IMG/VR virus record: IMGVR_UViG_3300046454_000984 | Coordinates: 1-26,527 of that record | DNA length: 26,527 bases | Strand: one strand, 5' to 3' | From: a virus | In this document: piece after piece, positions 8,240-14,824 of the stretch | Layout: every line of letters begins with the position of its first letter | Numbering within the stretch: position 1 is the stretch's first letter | Notes under the pieces: model-generated | Seen by the model: the letters and a program-made list of their open reading frames with translations, nothing else | Told to the model about the DNA's origin: nothing | The model's database searches: none | Translations under genes and position numbers: made by a program

Positions 8240-9414
8240 TGGCAGGACCGATCCAGGCACTCAAGCACGCGGAGTCCGCCTGGATCAAGGTCGAGATCGC
8301 GTTCCCGAACAACTGGAACGACACCTCGCTCACATGGTCGGATGTGACGAACCGCGTCCGGTTCACCACCGACGGCGGCATCTCGTGGCAGCGGGGACGC
8401 GACGACGAGTTCCAGGAGATCGTCCCCGGCACGGTCAGCATCACCTTCAACAACCTCGACCGCGCCTTCGATCCCACCTACCCCGGCTCGCCCTACTTCC
8501 CATACGTCGACGGCGGTCGGCCGATCAGGATCACCTGTTACTACCCGACTCCGGCCACCGGATTCGTCCAGTTCATCGGCCAGATCGACGAGTGGGACAT
8601 CTTCTGGCCTCCGGGACGAGACGCCTACGTCGTCGCCACAGGACCGGAAATGATCGGCGCCCTCGCGAACTCCCACATCAACGCCAACGCCTTCCTATCG
8701 CTCACCGCACAAGCTCGTCTAGCAGACCTTATGGCCTACGCCGGGATTCCGGTCGCCCGGCAGAACTTCCTGAACGGGACGTATGCGATCCAGACCCAGC
8801 TCTACACGAACACCGACGTCCTCGCCGCAGCGCAACAAGTCGCATCCTCCCAGAATCAGGTGTTCTACGAAACCCGAGACGGCATTTTCCAGACCAAGGG
8901 AGTCTTCTCAGGCGTAGGTGCTCTGGCGACGTCCTTCGGTGAAAAGACCGGCACAGAGATTCCGTTCTCGACCATCGACATCGCCAACAGCGGCGCCTAT
9001 CTCTACACCGTCGTCGAGATGACAGCGGCTGTCGCCCAAGGCGGAGCCCAGGCGCCGGTCGTGACGGCAACGGTCGCTGGTGGCGGACTGCAGCGTTACG
9101 GCTACAGACCGTACGCGCGCAACATCGCGGCGCTCACCCAGGCGAACGCACAAAGCGCCGCGACCGCGATGGCGGCCCTGATCGCCGCCAAAGGATTGAC
9201 GCGCGTCAAGTCGGTCGTGATTAGGCCGATGCGCGCCGCCGCGATCTCGTGGCCGGTCGTTCTGGCCGCCGACTTCGGAAACACTTGCACGTTCAACTAC
9301 CTGCCGCCAGGGGGCGGACCGCGGTTCTCACAGGACATGATCATCCGGTCGATACGACACGAGATCAAACGAGACTGGGTCGTCACCTGGATGACGACAC
9401 CACAGCACGCATGA
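8239..9414 (+). CDS. Minor tail protein (distal-tail / baseplate-hub-like), 391 aa
   Basis: ATG 8239 overlaps the tape measure TGA; the longer same-frame reading from 7825 is only an antiphase reading of the tape measure end. The N-terminus 'AWIKVEIAFPNNWNDTSLTWSDVTNRVRF' and the segment 'GTVSITFNNLDRAFDPTYPGSPYFPYVDGGRPIRI' are typical of siphovirus minor tail proteins, where a 'v.l.NrdraFdP...sPy...l..Grpvri' block opens a hub-type beta domain. The rest is mixed alpha/beta. Right after the tape measure, this protein usually forms the tail tip. Exact role among tip proteins is not resolved. Confidence 0.75.
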   Translation: MAGPIQALKHAESAWIKVEIAFPNNWNDTSLTWSDVTNRVRFTTDGGISWQRGRDDEFQEIVPGTVSITFNNLDRAFDPTYPGSPYFPYVDGGRPIRITCYYPTPATGFVQFIGQIDEWDIFWPPGRDAYVVATGPEMIGALANSHINANAFLSLTAQARLADLMAYAGIPVARQNFLNGTYAIQTQLYTNTDVLAAAQQVASSQNQVFYETRDGIFQTKGVFSGVGALATSFGEKTGTEIPFSTIDIANSGAYLYTVVEMTAAVAQGGAQAPVVTATVAGGGLQRYGYRPYARNIAALTQANAQSAATAMAALIAAKGLTRVKSVVIRPMRAAAISWPVVLAADFGNTCTFNYLPPGGGPRFSQDMIIRSIRHEIKRDWVVTWMTTPQHA

Positions 9415-10601
9415 CTGTCCTCACCACCACCGCCCCCATCTTCGGCGGCATCGTCACGGCGCAAGGCACGCCTAACGGAACCGTCGCCGTGACCGCCGCT
9501 ACCAGCCTGATCGCCAACGTGGTCGTCGCTGGCGCCGGGTCGGGCTCCCTCGACATCCTCGGCGCGCACCCGGCCGACGCGAACTACGACCGCATCGACC
9601 TCGTCACGCAGGACACCACCGGGGCGTTCGTCATGGTCACCGGCACCGCCCAGTTCGGCCCCGTGCTCGCACCCTCCACGGCGAACGCGATCTTCGCCCA
9701 GGTGTACGTCCTCTCGCAGGCATCTCCGACGTACACGGGCACGATCACCAACGACGCGATCCTCCAGACGCCGGAGGACGCGTACGTGCTGCTGCCCCAG
9801 ATCGCGCTCACATGGTCGTACACGTTCCTGTCCGGCGCGCAGTCGAACACCGACCCGGGCGTTGGCAACTACGGGTTCGACACGAGCCTCAACGGAACGA
9901 TGGCACACATGTACATCAGCTTCCAGAACGCGGAGGCGCCGATCGGCGGCGGCATCGTCGGACTCGCCAGCGGCTTCAAACAGTGGCTCGACCAGGCGGG
10001 CAACATTGGGCCGTTCTACTTCCGCATCTTCTCAAGATCGGATCCGACGATCTGGTGGCTAGCGATCGCTACCTCGGTGGTAGACCACACCGCGTACGCG
10101 GACGTCTCGATCACCTTCATCCGCCAGTCGAACTTCACTGTCGGCGGCCCGGTGCAGCCCACCGACGTCCTGGATTCCGTCATCGCGTTCGACGGATTCG
10201 TCCCGGCCACCGAGACCGGACAGAGCGGGTCGGCGACTCTGGCCGGGGATGTGTCGATGGTGACCGCCAACACGTTTTATGACGGCCCGAGCGTCGGCTT
10301 CATCGGCAACACCGGAGAGACGTACCTACTCACTGGCTACGTGACGATCCTGGGTCCAGCCGGAACAGCGAAGACCACCGTGCGATTGACTGACGGCACG
10401 ACTGTCTACGCCGAGGGCGAGAACTCAATCGGCGCCACCAGCACAGGCGTCATCACTCTCATGGCATTAGTGCCCGGCAACGCCTCGTACAAGTTCACGG
10501 CGACTTGCAACGTGAACGCCGCCACCATGAAACGCGACCCGGTCGCGAACTCGTCCGGAGCCCATGTCGCCTCGAAGCTCACCTACATGCGTATCAGTTA
10601 G
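9411..10601 (+). CDS. Minor tail / putative receptor-binding protein (396 aa)
   Basis: ATG 9411 overlaps the upstream stop; the frame is open further upstream but that part shadows the previous gene. The N-terminal third (MTVLTTTAPIFGGIVTAQGT ... ANYDRIDLVTQDTTGAF) resembles virion-anchoring domains of tail appendages with a 'DRIDLV' strand. The C-terminal part (about residues 255-396) is Thr/Ser/Val-rich and jelly-roll-like (GSATLAGDVSMVTANTFYDG, GYVTILGPAGTAKTTVRLTD), a composition often seen in carbohydrate-binding tips. It is the last large structural gene before the membrane cassette. Receptor binding is an inference. Confidence 0.65.
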   Translation: MTVLTTTAPIFGGIVTAQGTPNGTVAVTAATSLIANVVVAGAGSGSLDILGAHPADANYDRIDLVTQDTTGAFVMVTGTAQFGPVLAPSTANAIFAQVYVLSQASPTYTGTITNDAILQTPEDAYVLLPQIALTWSYTFLSGAQSNTDPGVGNYGFDTSLNGTMAHMYISFQNAEAPIGGGIVGLASGFKQWLDQAGNIGPFYFRIFSRSDPTIWWLAIATSVVDHTAYADVSITFIRQSNFTVGGPVQPTDVLDSVIAFDGFVPATETGQSGSATLAGDVSMVTANTFYDGPSVGFIGNTGETYLLTGYVTILGPAGTAKTTVRLTDGTTVYAEGENSIGATSTGVITLMALVPGNASYKFTATCNVNAATMKRDPVANSSGAHVASKLTYMRIS

Positions 10602-10616
10602 CACCGATAGGAGCAC

Positions 10617-10711
10617 AGGCATGACGCTGTCGGTCACCATGCCTTGCTCTCAGGCCGGGCGGCACCGGCCCTACTGCGGTTCTGCCGTGAGGCATCCAGG
10701 CAGGGCCCGAG
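10617..10711 (+). promoter_or_regulatory. Structured gap with competing hairpins before the membrane cassette
   Basis: The space between the last tail gene and the first membrane gene holds several inverted repeats. AGGCATG (10617-10623) pairs with CATGCCT (10638-10644), and GGCCGG (10653-10658) pairs with CCGGCC (10665-10670) around a 6-base loop. A second AGGCAT at 10690-10695 can pair with the same ATGCCT (10639-10644), giving an alternative fold. There is no T-tract, so a simple terminator is unlikely. It may act as a leader or processing site between late-tail and lysis transcripts. Confidence 0.35.
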
Positions 10712-10719
10712 ATGGTTGA
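10621..10719 (+). CDS. Possible 32-aa microprotein
   Basis: ATG 10621 follows a good SD (TAGGAG, about 9 bases upstream) and reads 32 codons (MTLSVTMPCSQAGRHRPYCG ...) to TGA 10717-10719, overlapping the start of the next gene by 8 bases. The peptide is basic with two Cys and no recognisable domain. It covers the hairpins in this gap, so it may be a real microprotein, a leader ORF, or an accident of the structured sequence. Confidence 0.3.
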   Translation: MTLSVTMPCSQAGRHRPYCGSAVRHPGRARDG

Positions 10720-10999
10720 TGCGCTTCTCCTTGCCGCATCGGCTACCAACTACGGAATCCCGGCAGCCGCCCTAATCGTGAGCGCAGCAGCCCTCCTCTA
10801 CGGCGTCAAGTTCGGGCGGACAGGCACGATCGCCTCGATCGAATCGGCCATGTCCGACCGCATCGACGACCTCGTCCAGCAACTCAAGGACGCGCGCGAA
10901 GAGGGTCGCGAGTGTAAGCGGCGCTGTGACGGGCTACAGAGAGAGAACGTCGAGCTCATGCGCCGACTCGTCAACCTCGAGAAGAACGGAGACCATTGA
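10712..10999 (+). CDS. Single-TM membrane protein with cytoplasmic coiled coil (holin-like candidate)
   Basis: 95 residues from ATG. The N-terminus carries one hydrophobic span at about residues 5-31 (LLLAASATNYGIPAAALIVS ...), followed by a charged heptad helix (IDDLVQQLKDAREEGRECKR ... ENVELMRRLVNLEKNGD). A TM span plus short coiled coil is common among small phage proteins encoded next to holins. No signature identifies it further. It opens a run of five membrane proteins and overlaps the next TTG start. Confidence 0.7.
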   Translation: MVDALLLAASATNYGIPAAALIVSAAALLYGVKFGRTGTIASIESAMSDRIDDLVQQLKDAREEGRECKRRCDGLQRENVELMRRLVNLEKNGDH

Positions 11000-11259
11000 A
11001 ACGCCGTGGGATGGTCGCACTCTGGATCTCATGGATCATGGCGGCCTTCGCGATCGCATGGGTTGTCAAGGTGCAGTTCGACGTCTCCGACGAGACAGTC
11101 ACCCGCAAGAAGGAGGACGCCGCCACCATCTGCGTCATCAAGACACTCCTGAACGAGTTCATCTACAACAACATCCAGATTCACTTGCCTGGCTTCGAGA
11201 AGCGAGCCGCCTTCTACCGCACCATCTACCAGCAGCTTCCGAAAGGTAGGTGTGCATGA
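10996..11259 (+). CDS. Single-TM protein, function unknown (87 aa)
   Basis: TTG start at 10996 (TTGAAACGC) overlapping the upstream TGA. Residues 1-25 (MKRRGMVALWISWIMAAFAI ...) have two to three positive residues and then a hydrophobic span, the N-in signal-anchor layout. The rest (about 60 residues) would be extracytoplasmic and holds one Cys (ATICVIKTLLNEF) and another at the C-terminus (KGRCA). It shares this layout with the next gene. A lysis accessory or membrane-exclusion role is possible; no family is recognised. Confidence 0.65.
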   Translation: MKRRGMVALWISWIMAAFAIAWVVKVQFDVSDETVTRKKEDAATICVIKTLLNEFIYNNIQIHLPGFEKRAAFYRTIYQQLPKGRCA

Positions 11260-11705
11260 CGGAGCGTCGGGTCCTTCTCGTCACCAGAGCCATGCAGATC
11301 AGCCTGGTCGTCAGTTGGCTCGCCATCTTCGCCGCCCTCCTCTGGACGTGGAACACGGCCGCCACCGTCTCGAGCCTCAACCAGGCCGTCCACCGGATCA
11401 ACAAGACCGACCTGATCTCCTGCCAGTTCCTGAACGCCGACGCAGCCACGCATCTGAAGCAGAACCAGACGACGCGCGCCAACCAGTTGAAGGCCGAGAC
11501 GTTCTTCATCCGCGACGCCGACTTGTTCCTCGGTCTCTTCGCTAGCGTCAAGTCGCACTCGCCCAACATCCGCATCTTCGCGAACTACATCCGCTCCGAG
11601 CGCGACCTCGTCATCTCGATCCGCGACGGGTCCGCGCAGAACATCGTCTACAGCCAGCAGCTCGCCACGCTCGGCAGGAGACTCGCCAACCAACTCCACT
11701 GCTAG
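11256..11705 (+). CDS. Signal-anchored protein, function unknown (149 aa)
   Basis: ATG 11256 overlaps the upstream stop and has an SD-like AAAGGTAGG upstream; an in-frame GTG two codons earlier is less likely. After a basic N-terminus (MTERRVLLVTRAMQ), residues 15-33 form a TM helix (ISLVVSWLAIFAALLWTWNT), followed by a helical outer domain (SLNQAVHRINKTDLISCQFLN ...) rich in Asn/Gln and ending in Cys. The topology resembles its upstream neighbour and may reflect a shared origin, although direct similarity is weak. Function unknown. Confidence 0.7.
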   Translation: MTERRVLLVTRAMQISLVVSWLAIFAALLWTWNTAATVSSLNQAVHRINKTDLISCQFLNADAATHLKQNQTTRANQLKAETFFIRDADLFLGLFASVKSHSPNIRIFANYIRSERDLVISIRDGSAQNIVYSQQLATLGRRLANQLHC

Positions 11706-11715
11706 GAGGGACAGC

Positions 11716-11805
11716 ATGCTCGCATCCACCGAGCACGACCTCATCCTGGCCGTCCTAGTGCTCGCGGCCATCGCCCTGATCCTCTTCATCTGGCATCAGC
11801 GCTGA
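11716..11805 (+). CDS. 29-aa single-TM microprotein
   Basis: ATG 11716 is preceded by a near-perfect SD (TAGGAGGG, 7-8 bases upstream). The product is MLASTEHDLI followed by LAVLVLAAIALILFIW and HQR: a short polar head, one hydrophobic helix and a basic tail. The strong RBS in a short gap between two membrane-protein genes makes translation likely. Size and layout suit a pinholin-like or antiholin-like micropeptide, but no family is recognised. Confidence 0.65.
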   Translation: MLASTEHDLILAVLVLAAIALILFIWHQR

Positions 11806-11843
11806 AGCGACGATAAGCGCCAACGTCAATCCAAGGAGGCACC

Positions 11844-12083
11844 GTGACCAACCCCCTATCCTCGAACCCCGAGCCTGGCAAGTTCGCCTCGCCGGACATC
11901 ACCGCAGCGCAAGTTCTCTCCGTCATCTCCGCCGTCGCGGCACAGGTCGTCGCGTGGGGCATTATGACGCAGGGCACGTCGGCGCAGCTCGTCTCGATCG
12001 CTGGCATCGTGCTACCCGCCGTCTGGGCGGTCGTCGACTCCGTCATCCGCCACGGGCGCGCAACAGGGAGCGCGGCCAAGTAG
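11844..12083 (+). CDS. Putative holin (79 aa, two TM helices)
   Basis: GTG 11844 with SD AAGGAGG 7 bases upstream. After a soluble 18-residue head, two hydrophobic spans appear at about 22-41 (AAQVLSVISAVAAQVVAWGI) and 46-64 (SAQLVSIAGIVLPAVWAVVD), joined by a short turn, followed by a positively charged tail (SVIRHGRATGSAAK). This is the class II holin layout with a cytoplasmic basic end. It would make the lesion through which an endolysin acts. No endolysin lies directly beside it; a small exported lysozyme-like gene is 9 kb downstream. Confidence 0.6.
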   Translation: MTNPLSSNPEPGKFASPDITAAQVLSVISAVAAQVVAWGIMTQGTSAQLVSIAGIVLPAVWAVVDSVIRHGRATGSAAK

Positions 12084-12121
12084 CGATAGACTCTACCCAG
12101 ATCATCCAAGAAGGGAGTCGC

Positions 12122-12376
12122 ATGGCTATCAGCGCAATCCGTCTCAACGTCGACCGGGAAATCTACGAGGTTCAGTACGACAAGGACGAAGTCCACGGCC
12201 CGACGGTCAGGGTGAAGTTCAAGAACGCGGACAGCGACAAGGTCTCCATCTACACGGGCGCGAACGACGGCACCTTCATCGTCACCACCGGGAAAGGCGT
12301 GGTCATCCACGACCACGTCACCGTGAACGGATCCGATGGCGGAGAAGAGGCGGGCGAGGTCTCGCTGCACGCGTAG
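12122..12376 (+). CDS. Small beta-rich protein of unknown function (84 aa)
   Basis: ATG 12122 with SD AAGGGAG. The sequence alternates strands and turns (YEVQYDKDEVHGPTVRVKFK, KVSIYTGANDGTFIVTTGKG) and ends in an acidic tail; there are no Cys and no TM span. It is the last + strand gene before a terminator, in the same run as the holin candidate. I recognise no family. It could be a small virion or regulatory protein. Confidence 0.6.
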   Translation: MAISAIRLNVDREIYEVQYDKDEVHGPTVRVKFKNADSDKVSIYTGANDGTFIVTTGKGVVIHDHVTVNGSDGGEEAGEVSLHA

Positions 12377-12401
12377 ACTTGCGTTCTTCGGCACGACACG
12401 C

Positions 12402-12430
12402 GAGAGGGCCTTCGGGCCCTCTCAGCGTTT
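12402..12430. terminator. UUCG-loop intrinsic terminator, probably bidirectional
   Basis: GAGAGGGCC at 12402-12410 and GGCCCTCTC at 12415-12423 form a perfect 9-bp stem around a TTCG tetraloop, followed by AGCGTTT. It lies between the end of the + strand membrane cassette (12376) and the end of the convergent reverse-strand gene (stop at 12424-12422), so it can end both transcripts. The T-tract is short on both sides. Confidence 0.75.
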
Positions 12431-12577
12431 CAGGGCAACCACGTGGCAGCCGAGCGCGAAGCAGGCCAACCCCACAGGGATCCCGATGATCGTCAGGCAG
12501 AGCAGGCAACCGGCGAACATCAGGAGCACGCAGAGCGGGAAGCCGACGAGCAGGGTGTAGAGGATGCTGCCGATCAC
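12422..12577 (-). CDS. YccF/DUF307-like membrane microprotein (51 aa, reverse strand)
   Basis: On the reverse strand a GTG at 12577 opens 51 codons to TGA at 12424-12422. The protein is almost wholly hydrophobic (VIGSILYTLLVGFPLCVLLM ...) and contains CLTIIGIPVGLACFALG. This 'CLTIIGIP.Gl..fklg' block is the hallmark of the YccF inner-membrane component family, usually longer (about 100+ residues with two blocks); here one block remains. An in-frame GTG at 12595 would add six residues. It is the only reverse gene supported in the window, with its own candidate promoter and terminator. Its role in the phage is unknown; it may act on the host membrane. Confidence 0.6.
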   Translation of the reverse strand: MIGSILYTLLVGFPLCVLLMFAGCLLCLTIIGIPVGLACFALGCHVVALKR

Positions 12578-12614
12578 TTGACACCACGGTACCACATCTG
12601 TTACCGTCGTGCCA
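12578..12614. promoter_or_regulatory. Symmetric divergent promoter with 22-bp dyad; leaderless starts
   Basis: On the + strand TTGACA (12578-12583), an 18-base spacer and TACCGT (12602-12607) are followed six bases later by the ATG of the HTH gene (12614), as in leaderless actinobacterial promoters. On the - strand the same hexamer TACCGT (12591-12586) stands 8 bases before the GTG of the YccF-like gene, with ATGGCA 18 bases upstream of it. The two hexamers form an inverted repeat (ACGGTA-N10-TACCGT, 12586-12607), which could also be an operator. Confidence 0.5.
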
Positions 12615-12808
12615 TGCCTGAGCTACATGATCGACTTGACGAGCTCGACCGCTTCCGCGACATGGACGAGCGACAGGTCGAGCCGCTCTACGCAGCCCGC
12701 GCTGCCGCTATCCGTTCAGCGCGCACGGCTGGGGCGACAGTTTCGGAAATCGCTCGCCGTCTGAACGTCGGAAGGAAGGTCATCTACGATGCCCTTGAAT
12801 CGCAGTAA
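12614..12808 (+). CDS. Small HTH DNA-binding protein (64 aa)
   Basis: ATG 12614 follows a candidate promoter with almost no untranslated leader. The first half is acidic and helical (MPELHDRLDELDRFRDMDER); the second half reads 'AARAAAIRSARTAGATVSEIARRLNVGRKVIYDALES', a clear helix-turn-helix of the Hin/resolvase or sigma-region-4 type (TVSEIARRLNVGRKVIYDAL). It is probably a regulator, perhaps of its own divergent promoter. It overlaps the next gene by 20 bases. Confidence 0.7.
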   Translation: MPELHDRLDELDRFRDMDERQVEPLYAARAAAIRSARTAGATVSEIARRLNVGRKVIYDALESQ

Positions 12809-13271
12809 AGACACGACAGCGGTCGTGTACTTCTTGCGATCCGGCGAGAGAATCAAGATCGGATCGACAACGAACCCGCGAACGCGATTCGGTGAGATCG
12901 CGAATCAGATCGGCGCAGACGTGGAGTTGCTCGGATGGATGCCGGGAGACTACGCGGTCGAGCGCAACCTACATAAGCGATTCTTTGCCACGCGCATCGA
13001 AGGCGAGCAGGAGTGGTACACACCCTCGCCGGAACTCGATGCAGTGATCGCGATTGCATGTTCGGCTGCAACCTGTCCTCCCGACTCGCACAAGAGCGCA
13101 GCCGTCCGTCTCGACCACGGCACCTACGAGATGCTCAGACGGATCGGAGCACGGCGGGATCGCTCAATCTCAAATCTACTCCTGATCGCAGTTGATCTGT
13201 GGATCGCTGTCGGCTGTCCCGAGCCGCCTGAATCTCGCGCTATCGCGATTACCGCCGTGCACGGTCAATGA
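12789..13271 (+). CDS. GIY-YIG (T5orf172/MUG113-type) protein with C-terminal ribbon-helix-helix
   Basis: 160 residues from ATG 12789, SD GGAAGGAAGG just upstream inside the HTH gene. Residues about 10-85 form a GIY-YIG-related domain: VVYFLRSGERIKIGST (VYFL and IKIG replacing GIY and YIG), a conserved Arg in NPRTRFGEI, and a Glu/His pair in VERNLHKRF, then GEQEWYTPS. This variant is common in phages and host genomes as T5orf172/MUG113 domains. Residues about 100-145 (AAVRLDHGTYEMLRRIGARR, then SISNLLLIAVDLWIAVG) look like a ribbon-helix-helix DNA-binding domain. A small homing-type nuclease or DNA-binding regulator are both possible. Confidence 0.7.
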   Translation: MPLNRSKDTTAVVYFLRSGERIKIGSTTNPRTRFGEIANQIGADVELLGWMPGDYAVERNLHKRFFATRIEGEQEWYTPSPELDAVIAIACSAATCPPDSHKSAAVRLDHGTYEMLRRIGARRDRSISNLLLIAVDLWIAVGCPEPPESRAIAITAVHGQ

Positions 13272-13273
13272 CC

Positions 13274-13366
13274 GCGGTGCTGACAAGAGCGGGGACCAAA
13301 GTCTGATGCCAGACTCGACGCGCCGGGCCACCACCATGCGCTTCGCCCCGCTCCTGTGAACACCGC
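13274..13366 (+). ncRNA. Candidate structured leader RNA (three-way junction)
   Basis: The whole gap between the GIY-YIG gene and the next SD folds on itself. GCGGTG (13274-13279) pairs with CACCGC (13361-13366), and GAGCGGGG (13287-13294) with CCCCGCTC (13346-13353); between them lie symmetric 7-base segments with four further pairs. Inside, AGTCTG/CAGACT (13300-13305/13310-13315) closes an ATGC loop, and CGA.GCGC (13316-13323) pairs with GCGC.TCG (13338-13345) with one mismatch. P2, P3 and P1 abut, which makes a three-way junction. The SD AAAGGAGG (13371-13378) follows directly, so translational control of the Gp3-like gene is plausible. Confidence 0.5.
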
Positions 13367-13387
13367 AACGAAAGGAGGCCGAACTCC

Positions 13388-14824
13388 ATGACCCTCGTGC
13401 TCCCTGAAGGAGTGCCCCCAGCACCGCCGCCCGCAGGAAGCCGCCAGCTAGGCCTGCGCATGTCGCCGAGCCTGCGCCTCTCCATCGGCTTCAGGAATCC
13501 GGCACGCAACAACGCCCCCGACAAGCTCGACTACTTCCGCGCCAAGGAAGGCGCCAACGGCGAGTTCAAGGCCGCGGCCGCCAAGTTCCACTCCGAGGAG
13601 TGCTACGGACCGACTCCACGCGCGGTCGACATCCGTCTGCCCGCTCGTCTCGAGGACGCCCTGCGCATCGAGTACCTCGCGTTCAAGGGCAACCGCGACG
13701 ACCCCGCTGGCGGCGTGATGACAGCACGTGGCGAGACGAACTTTGCAGCGCTCGGATGGGCTGGCGGCCCCGACACGCTCACCTTGTTCGAGCAGGACGG
13801 GGAAGTCAGGCATGTCCGCACCGAAGGCATCGACGCGCTCACCGGGAATCCACGCGACGAGATCGCCGCCAGCTCGGGGCTGATGTTGTGCACGACGCTA
13901 CGGGTCGGACTGCCGAAAGTGCTCGGCTACGGATCGTTCGCGGAGATCACGTCGAAGAGCATGAAGTCCACCGACCAGCTCTGGGCGAAACTCCGCGACT
14001 GGTACGCGGCGTGGCCGAACGGCGCGATCACGTTCGCGATGCAGCCGAAGCTCGTTGTCAAGCCCGCGTTCGCGCGACCGCTCGTCAAGGGGAAGAGGAT
14101 GCGCGTCCAGGTGTACGTTCTCGACCTCGTCGGCGGAGACTCCGAAGAAGAGATGCTCGCCCGCCTCGACCGCTACCACGGCTCGATCCAGATCGCGCCC
14201 GGCAGCGTTATGCCTGTCGCCGAGCTTCCACCCGGGGCACCAGAAGGAGCCGTGCCGTTCGAGGCTGTCGAAGACATTGTGGACGCCGAGATCGTCGACG
14301 ACGACCCGGGTCCCGCAGATACGGGGCCGGACTCTGTGGGCACAGCAGAGACACCTCCTTCCGAGCCGACGATTGCATCGGAAGAGACGGCGCCCGCGGT
14401 CGTGGCCGCGGGCACCGGCCCCGTAGAGCATGACGCGCTCCCCTTGTCGGCCTCGGGGAGCGCGTCAGAAGCGCCCGGACGGCAGGATGAGACCCCCCTG
14501 CCTGCGGCGGGCGCTGGAACAGACGACGGAGAGCCGGTGCTGGCTGCGGTCGCACCGGCTCCCGGCGTCGAACCCTCCACCGACGAGAAGGCCCTGGCTG
14601 ACCAGGCGGCGAAGATGAAGCCGCCGTGGGGCTCATACCAGACACAGACGCTCGGCACGATCTACAGCAACCCGTCCGGCAACGGCCGGGCGTGGATCGA
14701 GTACGCGATCAAGCAGAGCGTCGACGGCAAAGAGTCGAACGCGACGTTCGAGCGCGCACTGTGGGCGTTCGTGAAGGTGTACCTCCCCGACCTCTACGCC
14801 GAGCACAAGGAGCATGCGAAATGA
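13388..14824 (+). CDS. Gp3/RDF-like DNA metabolism protein with ExoX-like C-terminus (478 aa)
   Basis: ATG 13388 with a perfect SD (AAAGGAGG). Residues about 25-270 (SLRLSIGFRNPARNNAPDKL, then 'DYFRA', 'AVDIRLPARLEDALRIEYLA', 'LPKVLGYGSFAEITSKSMKS', 'RMRVQVYVLDL') resemble the Gp3-like/recombination-directionality-factor family of phage proteins often encoded near recombination genes; the match is by pattern and uncertain. Residues 275-400 are a long Pro/Glu/Ala-rich linker. The C-terminal 70 residues (MKPPWGSYQTQTLGTIYSNP ... WIEYAIKQ) match the ExoX-type C-terminal domain pattern 'm.fGkykgkTl.eiy..dp.yi.wa'. It probably takes part in recombination or repair. A ssDNA-annealing role is an alternative. 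Confidence 0.6.
   Translation: MTLVLPEGVPPAPPPAGSRQLGLRMSPSLRLSIGFRNPARNNAPDKLDYFRAKEGANGEFKAAAAKFHSEECYGPTPRAVDIRLPARLEDALRIEYLAFKGNRDDPAGGVMTARGETNFAALGWAGGPDTLTLFEQDGEVRHVRTEGIDALTGNPRDEIAASSGLMLCTTLRVGLPKVLGYGSFAEITSKSMKSTDQLWAKLRDWYAAWPNGAITFAMQPKLVVKPAFARPLVKGKRMRVQVYVLDLVGGDSEEEMLARLDRYHGSIQIAPGSVMPVAELPPGAPEGAVPFEAVEDIVDAEIVDDDPGPADTGPDSVGTAETPPSEPTIASEETAPAVVAAGTGPVEHDALPLSASGSASEAPGRQDETPLPAAGAGTDDGEPVLAAVAPAPGVEPSTDEKALADQAAKMKPPWGSYQTQTLGTIYSNPSGNGRAWIEYAIKQSVDGKESNATFERALWAFVKVYLPDLYAEHKEHAK

Noticed and set aside
7825-9414. Upstream start for the first minor tail protein
   Set aside because: The first 138 codons overlap the tape measure end in another frame and are Arg-rich; ATG 8239 overlaps the tape measure stop as expected.
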